Of a DNA stretch of 64,000 bases, positions 53,193 to 64,000 are shown one piece after another; within the stretch, counting starts at the first letter, position 1; each line of letters starts with the position of its first letter. Location: contig JASKMD010000008.1 of the NCBI GenBank assembly GCA_030144725.1, positions 19,976,029-20,040,028 of the forward strand, given 5' to 3'. The notes below the pieces were generated by a model that was given only the letters and a program-made list of their open reading frames with translations, was not told the DNA's origin and did not search any database. This stretch comes from Haematococcus lacustris (taxonomy: Eukaryota; Chlorophyta; Chlorophyceae; Chlamydomonadales; Haematococcaceae). A program made the translations under genes and the position numbers.

Positions 53193-56100
53193 CTAACTGC
53201 TTATTGCAGGCACGTAAAACTCTCTGCCGGCAATGTCTGAAACCAGGATCCTCCCGTTGATCGGCAACTTCTCGCATTCCTCGCGCACATCCGCGAACAT
53301 GACGCTGGACAGGTACCTGTACGGCAATGCCACTACAACGTCGAGACCGCCATACAGTTCAGGGCGAATCAGCCTTGACTACGAAGGTACTCCCTCCCCA
53401 CCTTTCACCGAAGCTGGGCAGCACCACCACCACCAGGCGGTCCTTGTTTTCAGGTCTTGATGCAACCTGCAACAACCCCATGGCACTGCTAGGGCAATGC
53501 TGATGAGGCTGTGAGGCGATTATAGTTGAAGTGAGTGCAGGAGCTGGGTGCAGCTGGTCAGGCACCGCTCCTCACATGCTGGCTGGCCCTGGTGGCCCAC
53601 TACTGTTTGGCACCAGGCACTGGGTGCTGTCATACAAGTCACCACCTGGCAAGCTGTGCACATTTGAGAGTAGGCAGGGTGGCTGAGCTGGCTGAGCTAG
53701 CTCTCAGCTGTGACACCAGGCCTGCAGCCAAGGCCCCCACCCAGGCCATTGGCTGCATCTAGCCCAGCTGAGCGCTGGCCTGCTGGCCTGCAGCTGTCCC
53801 CCTGCCTGCCCTGCAGCCCCACCTGCACTGCTGCCAGCACTGCTGCGCCGGAGGAGATGCCACAGAACAGCCCCTCCTCTACGGCCAGGCGCTTGGCCAT
53901 GGCCACTGCGTCATCTGAGGGCACCTGGGGGGCATGACACAGAAGACTACTCCGGTATCCACCGGCGTGTATCAAGGGAGGAGCTACCGCCTGGGGCGCG
54001 GCCTGCTCCCAGGCATGACACAGATCAGGGCAGCAGCAGCAGCAGCCTGCCGAGTGGGGGTCATGGAAGTAGAGAGTCTGCGGTCTGTGGACTCAAGCCA
54101 TACAGCATTGCATGTTCGTAAGCCTCAGGGTAGGCAGGAAGTGAGCGAGGAGGGAGCTGCTGCTGGCAGCTGCAGCATGCGGCGTAGCTGCTATGGCCGT
54201 CGTAGGTGCGGGGCTACGTTACTGAAGGTGATGTCATGAGTGTGACAACAGGGTGTGAAGGCAAAGTGAGAGAAGTAGGAGAGAGAGAGAGGGCAGCTTT
54301 CTTGGTGTGGCAGTGAGGGCGGAGTGAGAGAGGTAGGAATAAGGGGTGTGGTCACCTTGATGACCTCATCGTACACAGCCTGGTCCAGGACTCCAGGCAC
54401 GAAGCCCGCCCCAATGCCCTGGATCTTGTGCGGACCGGGTTTGCCGCCTGAGAGGATGGCGCTCTCAGCGGGCTCCACTGCCACCGCCTGCAGGCCAGAC
54501 AGCGCCAGGCAGCAGCAGCCCGGCTGCACAACACTCTCCAGTCCAGGGTAAGAGGCCCTGCTGCCCCTGCAGGCCCCAGCTGCGCCCTGCTTCCCCCGGG
54601 TAGGTGGAGGTCTGAGTTGTTGCAGCCCACACTAGCCTGCCTCTGGCTGCTGACCTGCCCTCTGCCCCTTGACGCTGGCCTGCCCACTGTCACCCCGCTG
54701 CTGGCCTGCCCACTGCCCCCTGCTGCTGACCTTGACGCCTGGGTTCATGGACTTGAGGTAGGAGCCAGCGCCAGTGATGGTGCCCCCGGTGCCCACGCCG
54801 CACACCAGGAAGTCCACCTGGCCTGCAGTGTCCCGCCAGATCTCAGGCCCTGCGTCAACACACTGAGGGGGGAGGCTGAGGGCTGAAGGGGGCCGAGGGC
54901 TGAGGCTGAGGGCTCAGGGGAGAGGCGGCAGGGGGAGGGAAGGGGCCCACCAGCAGTCAGGTACCCAGCTCCTATTGAAGACAGCAGAAAAGGGAAAGCC
55001 AGGGCCACGGCGGTTGGGGCGGGGATTGAGGGGTCAGGGAAGCTGGGTGGAAGCTGCGGGTTACCTCTGGCTGTGCCCCATGCCTGTTCTGGCCTCTTGA
55101 GCTTAACGACCCATGCAGCTGGCATGGTGCCTGATTGAGACGCCTGGCAGCAGCGGACAGCGCACCTGTGGTGTTACGATGAACAGCCGGGTTGGCAGGG
55201 TTCTCGAACTGCAGCCGCACCAGACAGCCGGGCAAACAGTGATCATCAGGCTGCCCAAGGGCTTGAGCACCTCCCGCAGCACTTAGCCAGAGTGGGGTCA
55301 AGGTGCCGGTGCCCTGTATGGGTGCCTGGGCAGCTGTGGTCTCGAACCTGGCCTGGCCTGGTCTGGTCTGGCCTAGCCTGGCTGCCATCATGGTGGAGAT
55401 GGCTTACACCGCTCAAGACGTCAGCCGAGCAGTTGCTTGGAGCCGTCTTCCTTCTCAGGCGCGAGCCTGACTGCCATCAGGTGTGTGAGGCCTCTCACCC
55501 AGCCTGGTTCTTGAGCTGCCTGATGGCCTCGACAAGCCTCTGAGCTTGACATGCTGCTGTGTGGAGGAGGGTGGGTTGAGGTAAGGTGGGTGTATGGCTG
55601 TGTTGCCTAAGCCCTCCACCTAGGGTGATCTAGGGTGACCTAGGGTGATCTAGGGTGACCTAGGGTGATCTAGGGTGACCTAGGGTGACCTAGGTGAGGC
55701 TGAAGGAGATGAGGGAGGGCAAGGGGTGCAAGGTAGGGGAGAAGACCAGTTAACCCTATTGAGTGGAAGGGGGGATGAAGGAGGTGGGTAGGCACCCATA
55801 CATCCTGGCATATCGCACTTGCTGCAGGATGTAGGAGCCGGGCGTCTTGGCCGCAATCTCCCTGCACTTCTCCACCGCCCCCCGCATGCCCTGGGAAGGG
55901 TCTGCAGCACAACAGGCAGCAGGCAGGCAGGCTTGCAGGCAGCCCACCACGGCACCCAGCCCACCTAGGAGCCCACCCAGTCCATCTATGAGCCGACCCA
56001 GCCTAACACACACCACATCCACCTGTTGTCCGCAACCCTTACTCCTGGATAGCCTGGACTGGCAGGCAGCACACCGGGTCAGCACCAGGCATCACACATC

Positions 56101-57475
56101 ACAGTCATTGCAGCCAGCCGCAACACACTTGCTGCTAGGCAAGGCCCTGGGCAGGCTGAGCACCCCTGCCACTTTGACTGCCTTGTACCGCATCATCCCT
56201 GCCCATGTCATTCCCTCCACTGCTCATCATCTCAGGGGCCTGTGCTGGGATGTTGTGCTCTGGCATTCCCATCCCCTAGCCCTGCTGCTTGGCACAACCC
56301 TGGCTGCTGCAGCAGGCACACAGCATGCATTGCCACCATGTGATGCCATGTCTTAATGCTTGAGGTCATGCATTCAACAGGCCCATGCCATGACAGTGCC
56401 ATGTCTGCCACTCCCATGTCTGCCATTACTGACACGTGTACCATGCGCCATGTGTGCTAGTGCGATGTGATGAACACAATGCTGCTGCTGCTGCTGCTGC
56501 TGCTGGCTAAGACATGGCGGCAGGTGGGCGTACCAGTGAGCACCAGTTGTGCGCCAAAGGCACGCAGCAGCACCCGCCGCTCTAGTGACATGGAGGCGGG
56601 CATGGTGAGGATGAGCTGGTAGCCCTTGCTTGCCGCCACAAAGGCCAGGCCAATGCCGGTGTTGCCGCTGGTGGGCTCTACTAGCTTCGTCTCCCCGGGC
56701 TGGATCAGGCCCTTGGCCTCCGCATCCTCAATCATACTGCGCCCAATACGGTCCTGCATGGGTGCCGACATGGTGCATGGCTGCATGGTGCATGTCGCAC
56801 GGATCTGGGTATGGGTTGTGGAACAGCTTTGAATCAGGCTGAGGGTGGCAGGTGGGAGTACCAGCCCTGACTGGCCCCTTGGCTGCCCATTGCCTGCACC
56901 CACTTTGACACTGCAGCAGGGCTGCATGATCTCCAGCTTGGCTGCCACTTTGGCATGGCACCCCTGCATGGCAGCGTGCAACACCAGCCATGCAGCACGG
57001 AGTGCAGCACTGCTGCAGGCAGCCCTGTCGTGATTATCGCTGTGCACAGGGCGAGCCTTGCTGCATTGCAGCCAGTGGTGTGACCTGTCAGTCATAACCC
57101 AGCTCGAGAGCGCTGCGACATGGTTCTGCACACGTGGAAGCAACATGCAGGATGTTGGTGGGGGACTCCACGTGTTGATGAAGGACCCACATGCTGGTGA
57201 CACACATACATACACATGCACGATGAGGTACAGGATCGTGCACACACACAGACACAGAGTTGGGGGACCCACATGTTCATGAGGGACCCACATGAACTCA
57301 CTGCTGTCACTCTGTTAAGGTAAACCATTGGTGTGTTGCCAATCACATGTGTGATGTTATGGGCAATGCCGGACAGATGGCTTTGTTGTGGTGCTTCTGT
57401 CTCCAAGGCCGCTGGCGAAGCCACTGCCTGAGGTGTGACACGCCTGAACATGTGCCTTGGCCGGCTGCTGCGCAT
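53193..57475 (-). CDS. OASTL: O-acetylserine(thiol)lyase / cysteine synthase, organellar
   Basis: PLP enzyme: O-acetylserine + sulfide to cysteine + acetate. Exons 57475-57302, 56963-56904, 56753-56534, 55901-55819, 55208-55166, 54849-54731, 54487-54356, 53924-53823, 53466-53402, 53316-53193; phases agree, 373 aa. '[14 protein letters not shown]'; PLP-Lys in 'PCCSVKDRIG' (exon 2/3 junction); substrate loop '[13 protein letters not shown]'; phosphate loop '[12 protein letters not shown]'; '[19 protein letters not shown]'; 'GISSGAA'. N-terminus '[12 protein letters not shown]' is basic, as in a transit peptide; plastid versus mitochondrion is open. An in-frame stop lies upstream of the ATG. Intron 8 holds the 75-bp linker repeat; intron 4 holds a TAGGGTGACC tandem. 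Confidence 0.96.
53701..53775. repeat. 75-bp linker repeat, diverged copy in OASTL intron 8
   Basis: Matches 41346-41420 with a handful of changes; links this gene to the Fanzor/LINE tandem array. Confidence 0.8.
55621..55694. repeat. TAGGGTGAYC decanucleotide tandem in OASTL intron 4
   Basis: Seven nearly perfect units, intronic. Confidence 0.9.
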
Positions 57476-57757
57476 GCATCTTGTCTGCGCGCAACAAACT
57501 GATACATTGAGTACTTGTAGCAGCTCGCTGAGTCATTTCGACTTCAGCGTGCAGCTGCGAGCAGCTACGAGGGTGCCTGGAAGGCCGTGCGCCGACGATA
57601 CCTGCATTGACGGCTGCAACATTTCCACAAGAGCCGTCCCAGCACGCGATGCAATGGCCATGCTTCACCATCTCTGCTCAACCACCATTCGGTTGAACGG
57701 TTAAGCGCGAGAAGCAAAGCACGAGACATAATTGAATGGTATCCTAGTAGCTCTGCA
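57476..57757. promoter_or_regulatory. Bidirectional promoter, OASTL (-) / DUF3172 gene (+)
   Basis: 282 bp between two divergent start codons, so both genes must share this region. No TATA box is evident. Confidence 0.6.
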
Positions 57758-58748
57758 ATGCAGCCTCCCAGTCGCTCACTTCCATGCAACAGGGGGGCTG
57801 CCCTTACGGGCAGCCCAGTCCCAGCCAGGTGCAATCAGCGAGTGCACCGACGGGCATCGACTGCCTTAGCAGCTCAAACACAGCGACCGCAAGGCCGAAT
57901 TGATCCACAACCCGCAGCACAGTCTCCGTTTATGCAGCCCCGACCACCGCCAGCGCCCTTCCCTCCACCACCAGCACAGCAACAGCAAGGATACTACCAG
58001 CCCCCGCCCCCCACCTCACAGAAGCCGCAGCAGGAGCTCGGAAGCTATGCCAACGCTCTCATAGCAGCGGCGTTCGTGGCAGGGCTAGGGCTTGGCGTGT
58101 ACTTCGATTCCGAGGTCACGCTGAGCCCTAACAATGTCTCCTCCACGGAGATCATTGACCGCAGCACGCCTAATGCGGACATCTGCATGGCCAATGGCTA
58201 CTCAGCTTCAGTGTTCGACATGAAGCTGTATGTCACCTTCAACCCGTGGGTGCTAGAGTCACAGACACACATAGGTCAAGGCTGATAGCAGGTCTCATGC
58301 TCGCCTCAAGAGCATTGCAGCTTGGAGGGAGTAATGCTCAATCTCAACCATGCAGCACAGCCTAGCTACATGAACACCACCACGCAGTGCTTTCCAAGCA
58401 AACTAGTTGCAGCATGCAAGTTTGCAGCATGGGCGCTGCTGTGCGGCATGCAGGTTCAATGTGTACACAACCCAGCCAGTCATAAAGAGCGGTTGTGTGC
58501 TCCGGCGAGCCAATGTGGGCATGCTGGAGCGTGAGCAGCTGGTCACTCCGCACGAAGTGGACTTGTGCAAGTCTCGCATGAACACCTTTGCATACATGGG
58601 TGACCTGAAGAATTCGCCAGAAGTGGCATGTGTGTACCACTCAGAGGAAGCAGAGAACCAATACCTGACCAACTTGCGCAAGAATGGTGGCATGGGCGCC
58701 ATGATCGACAGCATGTCAGGCACACCAGCGGCTGCAGAGGTGAAGTGA
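57758..58748 (+). CDS. DUF3172-family plastid protein
   Basis: Exons 57758-58245 and 58454-58748, phase 2 junction, 260 aa. Arg/Ser/Ala-rich leader (about 45 residues) fitting a plastid transit peptide, Pro/Gln-rich spacer, one TM segment 'ANALIAAAFVAGLGLGVYF', then a conserved soluble domain: 'EIIDRSTPNADICMANGYSA', 'SGCVLRRANVGMLER', 'CKSRMNTFAYMGDL', 'PEVACVYHSEEAENQ'. This matches my memory of DUF3172, shared by cyanobacteria and plastids, function unknown. Head-to-head with OASTL. TGTAA at about 59578 may be the poly(A) signal. Confidence 0.82.
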
Positions 58749-59941
58749 GTGCTGTGCTGACCATGGAGCCAGCGGTGTGCCAGCTCAGCGCATGGCTGGC
58801 CAGGCTGGCCATGGGCCCCAATGCAGCCAGCCAGCTGCCCAGCCAGCCTCATGACTGGCCCCCCCTGCCTGCCAGGCAGCCGCTGCTGCATAAGGAGCAC
58901 CCACCGCCCCCAACAAGCTGGGACTGGGACTGCAACTTAGTTGTACCTGGATGTGTGCCGCAGCCCCTAAGGCCGCAGCAGGCCAATGGGACAGCCTGGC
59001 CACACAGCCCTCCCTGCCTGACGCCACCAGTGAGAAGAGCGGAGCACGAGGCCGTGCCTGGCCACGTCTTCTTGCTGACCATAGAGTCTGCCACCATCTC
59101 CCCCTGTCACCTGCATTGTATCCTCATAGTCAGGGGAAGCTAGGGACAAAAGGCAGGGAGCAACAGGGGCAAGCAAGGCAGGCACACAATCGAGCCCGCC
59201 CAGCTTCCTGCCTGCCTGGCTGTGGGAGCCACGTCATTGTCCTATTGTCAGCCTGGTGTTGCTGCTGGGTCACACCAGCTGCTGGGCCTGGGCCGTATGG
59301 TAGGCTGCAGGGTAGGCTCCACCCCGGGCTTGAGCGCTGCCATAGGAGGTGTGCTGGGGCATGCGGACTGAGACACTTCCCACACCAGCAGCAGCAACAA
59401 ACAAATGTTTAGCCGCGCTGGTTGCTGACGTCATTGCTTTTCACCGTCGTGCATGTCTGGACATGCATGGTGGCATGCAGTTTGTACACGTATGCTGTGG
59501 CATACATCAATGAGATAAACTCACAGCTGCCCAGTTGTTGCAGGGAGCCCAGCTGCTCCAAGCCATGCTCTTCCGCAGTGTAAAGTGTCTGCCACCGTTG
59601 AATTATTGTTGGTTGGGGTTAGGTTAGGGTACAATTTTAAAGCACGACACTGCTCAACGCCCAGGCCATGGCTGTGCATGTCGTTGCCTGCTTGCACCAG
59701 GCACCTCATGCACCCAGAAGTACCATAGGCCTTGCTTGTGAAGCTAACCTTGGTGACCACGTCTAGGGCCAACTAGCTTGGACCCCTGACCGCTAGCTCG
59801 CTCTTCGACAGCGCGACGGGAGGCAGCACAGGCAGCAGGGCAAGCCCGACATGCCCCACTGCTTCTCCTATGTTCAGCACTCGCACATTTATCGTAACTG
59901 GACGTGCCTGCTGCTCTTTAAGTTTGATCGGAAAATAATAG
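58749..59941. other. Convergent intergenic region, no gene seen
   Basis: Only short compositional frames; no splice-consistent homology recognised. Probable 3' UTRs of the flanking genes. Confidence 0.5.
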
Positions 59942-62900
59942 TCAATGAAACTGTACGGCGCAGTACGGCAGCCAGCTGGCAGCTATATCCAGCACCTGCT
60001 CCTTTGCCTTTTCATTGAGGTGCCAGGACAAGTGCAGCAGCTGCAGCACAGGTGGCCGGCTGCGCAGGATGCCCAGGCAGCCGGCCTCGCCACCCTCCGT
60101 CCCTGCGCCCAGGCCAGCCGGCTGCCCTGCAATCATCCAGGTCCGCCACCTCAGCACTTTGAGGCGAGGCAGGGGGCAGGGGCCGCCGGCACAAGCAGCC
60201 ACGGCAGCCGGCAGAGGGGGCGGCGGCAGCGTGTGCTGGGCCACATGGCAGCAGGGGCTGCTTGGCTGACGGTCAACGAGGTGGGGAGGTGCATTGCTGG
60301 GATGGGGGGGAGGGCAGGCTGGCAGGCTGGCGGCAGTGGGAGAAGGGGCGCAAGAGCGGTGGGAGCTGACGTGGTGTTTGCTTCCGCCAGGCAGCTCCCT
60401 GGCTGCTCCTGGCCCCCCTGGGTGTCCTGATTAGGCAAGGTGGGCTCAGGCGGGCTGCTGGCGTGTCGGGCAGCGCTGCAGGCCTGCAGGGCGGGCGGGT
60501 GGGAAGGGAGTGGGCTGACCTGCCGACCCGGTCGGTCCTCTGACTCCAGGTCTGTGTCAGCGGCAGGCCAACTGGCTGCCTGCTGTCCCTGCTGCAGGCC
60601 CCCCTCCCCCTCTTGCCGCCTTGCCGCCTGCCTGGGGGCGGCCTGGCAGCACTGCAGCTGCCGGCCTGCCTGGCTGCCTGCTGCCGGGCTGCTTGCCACT
60701 GCGGGGTCATTTCATCCAAACATGCCCCGCAGCCCCCCGGGCATCAGCCTCCCCCATGAAGTCCAGGGACGTCAGGGCAGGCAGGGTGCCGCTGAGCACC
60801 AGCGCTGACAGCTTTGCTTGGGACACGCTGGGCACATTCAACACAGCCAGCGACTGCAGGTTTGAGGCAGCCGCCAAAACTGTAGCCAGCGGGGAGTTGA
60901 TCCCGGGGTCTCCTGACCAGGCCCCGCAGCTCCTGCACCTGCTGTGGTTGCGTGCCAGGTCACACCTGGAGAGTGTGAGGTCCTCCAGGCTGGGCAGGCA
61001 GGGCAGGTGGGGCAGGGAGGCTACGATGGAGCAGTCATGAAGGGAGAGGCTGGTCAGGCTGGGGGGCAGGAGGCTGATGTCAACAGGGCTGGGGGGAGGG
61101 TGTGGGGTGGGTGTGTGGGGGGCGTTGCTTGGACTTTGCTGGCCCCCTGTTGCTGGGCTCAGTTGCAGTGCGGCAGGCAGCAGGGCAGCCAGGCGCACCT
61201 CCACATCTGCTGCAGGCAGGAAGGTGGGGGGGAGAGGTGACGGCAGATGGTGAAAGTGCGTTACGAGGGGAAGGGGTGGGGTTGGCTGCGCTGGTGGTCA
61301 GGTGCATGCAGCAGCCCATGGAGATGCAGGGCAAAGGGGGGCAAGGGCAAGGTCAAGGGTCAGGGTCAGGGTCAGGGTCAGGGTCAGGGTCAGGGTCAGG
61401 GTCAGGGTCAGGGTCAGGGTCAGGGTCAGGGTCAGGGTCAGGGTCAGGGTCAGGGTCAGGGTCAGGCTGAGCCTCGGTCTTATACTGCTGGGCATGGGCA
61501 CCAGCTCATGTCTCACCAGATGGGCAGCTCGGGCTGCTGTGATGCTCCCTTGCCATAGCTGTGCTGCTGGCAGCCTGGGCTGCACTGACTGAGAGGGAGG
61601 CTGAGGGGGGGGCCCCTGCTGGGCAGCCCTGGCCCCCTGCCTGCTGCCTCCAGCCCCCTGCCATGGTGGTGAGGGAGCAGGGGTGCAGGCTGAGGCTCTG
61701 CAGGCGGGGGAAGCTGGCCAGGCTGGACGACAGCTGGGGCAAGGCAGGGGTGGCGTGCAGGGAGGTCAGGGCGGTCAGGCAGCGCCAGGCAGAGCTCAGC
61801 TCCCCCAGCACCTGCAGGGGAGACACCAGCTGGGGGCAGGGCTGAGGCAGGGGGGGGGGCAGCTGCCAGGGGGGAGGGAGCAGCGGGTGGGTGGGCAGCG
61901 CCTCCGGGTCCCCCGCCCGCTCCCCCTCCCCCTCCCCCTCCCCCTCCCCCTCCCCCTCCCCCTCCCCCTCCCCCTCCCCCTCCCCCTCCCCCTCCCCCTC
62001 CCCCTCCCCCTCCCCCCTCACCTGTGGTGTCAACATCAGCTCGTGCACTTCACACCCCGGCATGAAAGCGATGCAAAAGCTGCGCAACCTCGACAAGGCC
62101 GCCAGGCCCCTCAGCGCACCCCCCATCGTCAAGCTGGCCTCTGGCCCAGGCTCCAACACCCCCCATGCAGCCCTGCTGCCACCAGACGGCCCTCCTGGCC
62201 TACCCCCACCAGGCACTGAGCCAGAGCTGGCAGCGCCCCCTCCAGCCACCCCCCACCCAGCAGGAGGGCCGGCGGTGGTGGCAGCCGCAGCAGGGCTCCG
62301 GGGGGCGCCTGTGCCCCCCACCCCCTCCCAGCTGTCTGGCGGCAGCCTGTGGGGTTCCCAGAGCTTCAGGCAGGTCAGGGTGGTGAAGGCCGCCAGGGTG
62401 GTCAGCAGGTCAGGCCCGGGGGGGGGCCACTGAGGCCCTGGCACTGTGAAGCCAGTCAGGGTCAGGCCTTCGAGATGGGGTTGGGACTTGACCACCCCCT
62501 GCCCCTGCCCCTGCCCCTGCCCCTGGCCCTGGCCCTGGCCCTGGCCCTGGCCCTGGCCCTGGCCCTGGCCCTGGCCCTTGCGCATTTGAGGCTGCCCTGG
62601 CCCTCCTGCTGCAGGGGTGTGTGGCCGCCACATGCAGCCAGCAGCTGCTGCAGCTGTAGCAGGGCGCAGTCATCCTCGTCAGAGGCCTCCTGGTCCAGCT
62701 CTAGGTGGCAGCGGGTCAGGCAGGGGTGACGCTGCAGCAGGCTGGCCGCGTGCTCGCAGCAATCGCTGGGCACCTGCAAGGTCAGGGGGGCCAGCAGCAG
62801 GTCAGGGGGGCCAGCAGCAGGTCAGGGGGGCCAGCAGCAGGTCAGGGGGGCCAGCAGCAGGTCAGGGGGGCCAGCAGCAGGTCAGGGGGGCCAGCAGCAG

Positions 62901-63959
62901 GTCAGGGGGGCCAGCAGCAGGTCAGGGGGGCCAGCAGCAGGTCAGGGGGGCCAGCAGCAGGTCAGGGGGGCCAGCAGCAGGTCAGGGGGGCCAGCAGCAG
63001 GTCAGGGGGGCCAGCAGCAGGTCAGGGGGGCCAGCAGCAGGTCAGGGGGGCCAGCAGCAGGTCAGGGGGGCCATACAGGCCAGCTGTGGTTCCCAGTGGC
63101 AGGCAAGCATCTGTTGCAGCCCTGAGCCTGGCCCCAGCTGCCTCACCTCCAAAGCCAGCTGCTGCAGCTGTGGCGTGGCGTCACACAGGGCCTGCCCCTC
63201 CCCCCTCCTCAGCGGCACCAGCCCCTGCAGCTTTAGCTGTGTGAGGGCTCGGGGCAGGCCTCGCAGGCCGCAGGCTGTCACGGAGTAGGGCTGCACCTCG
63301 GCCTCCAGCAAGCTCAGGTGCGGGCAGGCCCGGCCCAGGGCCACCAGGCTGCTGCTGGTCAGGCCGCACTCGGGGTCGCCTGCAGGGTGGGCAGGGTGGG
63401 TGGGTAGAGGCAGGGGTGGGTGAGCAGGGGTGGGTGGGTGGGTGGTCAGGGTTGGGTGTGCAGGGGTGGGTGGGCAGGGGGAGGTGGGCAGGGGTGGGTG
63501 GGCAGGGGGAGGTGGGCAGGGGTGGGTGGGCAGGGGGAGGTGGGCAGGGGTGGGTGGGCAGGGGGAGGTGGGCAGGGGTGGGTGGGCAGGGGGAGGTGGG
63601 CAGGGGTGGGTGGGCAGGGGGAGGTGGGCAGGGGTGGGTGGGCAGGGGGAGGTGGGCAGGGGTGGGTGGGCAGGGGTGGGTGGGTGGGTGGGCAGGGGGA
63701 GGTGGGCAGGGGGAGGTGGGCAGGGGGAGGTGGGCAGGGGTGGGTGGGTGGGCAGGGGTGGGTGGGCAGGGGTGGGTGGGTGGGCAGGGGTGGGTGGGTG
63801 GGCAGGGGTGGGTGGCACAGTTGAGACCCACCTGTGGCGATTCGCAGCTCCTTGAGGCCTCTAGGAAGGCAGGCCAGGTCAGCCGCCCCTATTGAGGCAG
63901 AGGAGCGGCAGGTCATGACCAAGGTCAGGCGCTGCAGGTGGCGTAGGTGAGCTAGGCCC
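59942..63959 (-). CDS. Leucine-rich-repeat protein, 5' end beyond the window
   Basis: Minus-strand pieces share LRR texture and plausible splice sites. 63959-63832 ('GLAHLRHLQRLTLVMTC..PRGLKELRIATG'), 63379-63147 ('LVALGRACPHLSLLEAE', 'LRGLPRALTQLKLQGLVPL'), exon from 62773 ('LLQRHPCLTRCHLELD'). Then about 62480-62300 ('HLEGLTLTGF', 'FTTLTCLKLWE'), 62130-62030 ('LRGLAALSRLRSF'), 61820-61660 ('CLTALTSLHATPAL', 'FPRLQSLSLHPCSL'). Then 61085-60760 ('SLTSLSLHDCSIVASLPHL', 'LPSLEDLTLSRCDL') and a last exon ending 59942 ('LPRLKVLRWRTWM'). Internal exon borders are uncertain. Introns are mostly minisatellite. Algal LRR proteins of this kind have no assigned role here. Confidence 0.6.
61357..61466. 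repeat. (GGTCAG)n tract
   Basis: About 18 hexamers, likely intronic in the LRR gene. The same hexamer occurs three times at 9420-9437. Confidence 0.95.
61918..62014. repeat. (CCCTCC)n tract
   Basis: About 16 hexamers right after a GTGAGG donor on the minus strand, so probably intronic in the LRR gene. Confidence 0.95.
62498..62580. repeat. (CCCTGC)n/(CCCTGG)n tract
   Basis: About 13 hexamers between LRR-coding pieces; coding status unclear (open as Gly-Gln or Arg-Ala on the minus strand). Confidence 0.9.
62780..63074. repeat. 20-bp minisatellite, about 14.5 perfect units
   Basis: Unit GGTCAGGGGGGCCAGCAGCA. It fills the LRR intron between exons ending at 63147 and starting at 62773 (minus). 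No spacer variation, so not a CRISPR. Confidence 0.95.
63400..63822. repeat. G-rich minisatellite (GGTGGGCAGGGG)n
   Basis: About 420 bp of alternating 'GGGTGGGTGGGCAGGG' and 'GGAGGTGGGCAGGG' units, filling the LRR intron 63380-63831. Strong G-quadruplex potential on the plus strand. Confidence 0.95.
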
Positions 63960-64000
63960 CTGGGAGGCAGGCAGGCAGAGGAGACAGGGTCGGGTAGGGC

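Noticed and set aside
53233..53460. Plus-strand ORF starting [13 protein letters not shown]
   Set aside because: Antisense shadow of the last two OASTL exons, which are phase-consistent and homologous.
62780..63074. CRISPR-like direct repeats
   Set aside because: Contiguous 20-bp units without spacers in a eukaryotic intron: minisatellite.
63416..63895. Gly/Trp/Val ORFs in three plus frames
   Set aside because: Shadow of the G-rich minisatellite in an LRR intron.

Overview
The window is nuclear DNA of a GC-rich flagellate green alga. Reasons: intron-dense genes with canonical GT-AG splice sites, an epsilon-tubulin gene (a basal-body protein of ciliated organisms), plastid-type leader peptides, possible UGUAA polyadenylation signals, and very heavy load of repeats. 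The Fanzor-like proteins here closely resemble sequences I remember from Haematococcus lacustris (Chlamydomonadales), so that genus is my best guess. This is inference; no search was run.

Layout. 1-1.9 kb: two decayed Fanzor/TnpB-like nuclease relics. 2.2-8.15 kb (minus): a 12-exon epsilon-tubulin gene that I could splice with consistent phase throughout. 8.2-46 kb: a large block of repeats. It holds a Fanzor gene with the D-E-D catalytic residues present (10.9-14.2 kb, one intron filled by 310 copies of a pentanucleotide), several partial Fanzor copies, and duplicated 5' ends of a host gene called 'H' here. It also holds two Ty3/Gypsy chromovirus-type LTR retrotransposons with target-site duplications, a LINE split by one of them, a 4.2-kb CACTA-like non-autonomous DNA element inside that retrotransposon plus a truncated second copy, a hAT-type MITE, and a tandem array of Fanzor fragment + LINE fragment + pentanucleotide repeat (40.6-45.8 kb). 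46.2-64 kb: ordinary gene-rich DNA with gene H (plastid-type two-TM protein), UBE2S-type E2, mitochondrial phosphate carrier, O-acetylserine(thiol)lyase (minus), a DUF3172 plastid protein (head-to-head with the previous gene), and the 3' part of a leucine-rich-repeat protein whose introns are minisatellites.

How it fits together. The promoter and first exon of H sit head-to-head with epsilon-tubulin at 8.2-8.5 kb, yet the complete H gene lies at 46.2 kb. The simplest reading is an ancestral divergent pair pushed apart by about 38 kb of Fanzor-linked duplication and nested transposition. Three Fanzor copies carry an identical 3' flank predicted to fold into a series of hairpins, the expected place for a Fanzor guide (omega/fRNA) scaffold. 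Protein plus flank form the most interesting candidate system in the window. Order of insertion in the nest at 23-37 kb, read from interrupted reading frames: LINE first, then Gypsy-2 into the LINE, then the CACTA-like element into Gypsy-2.
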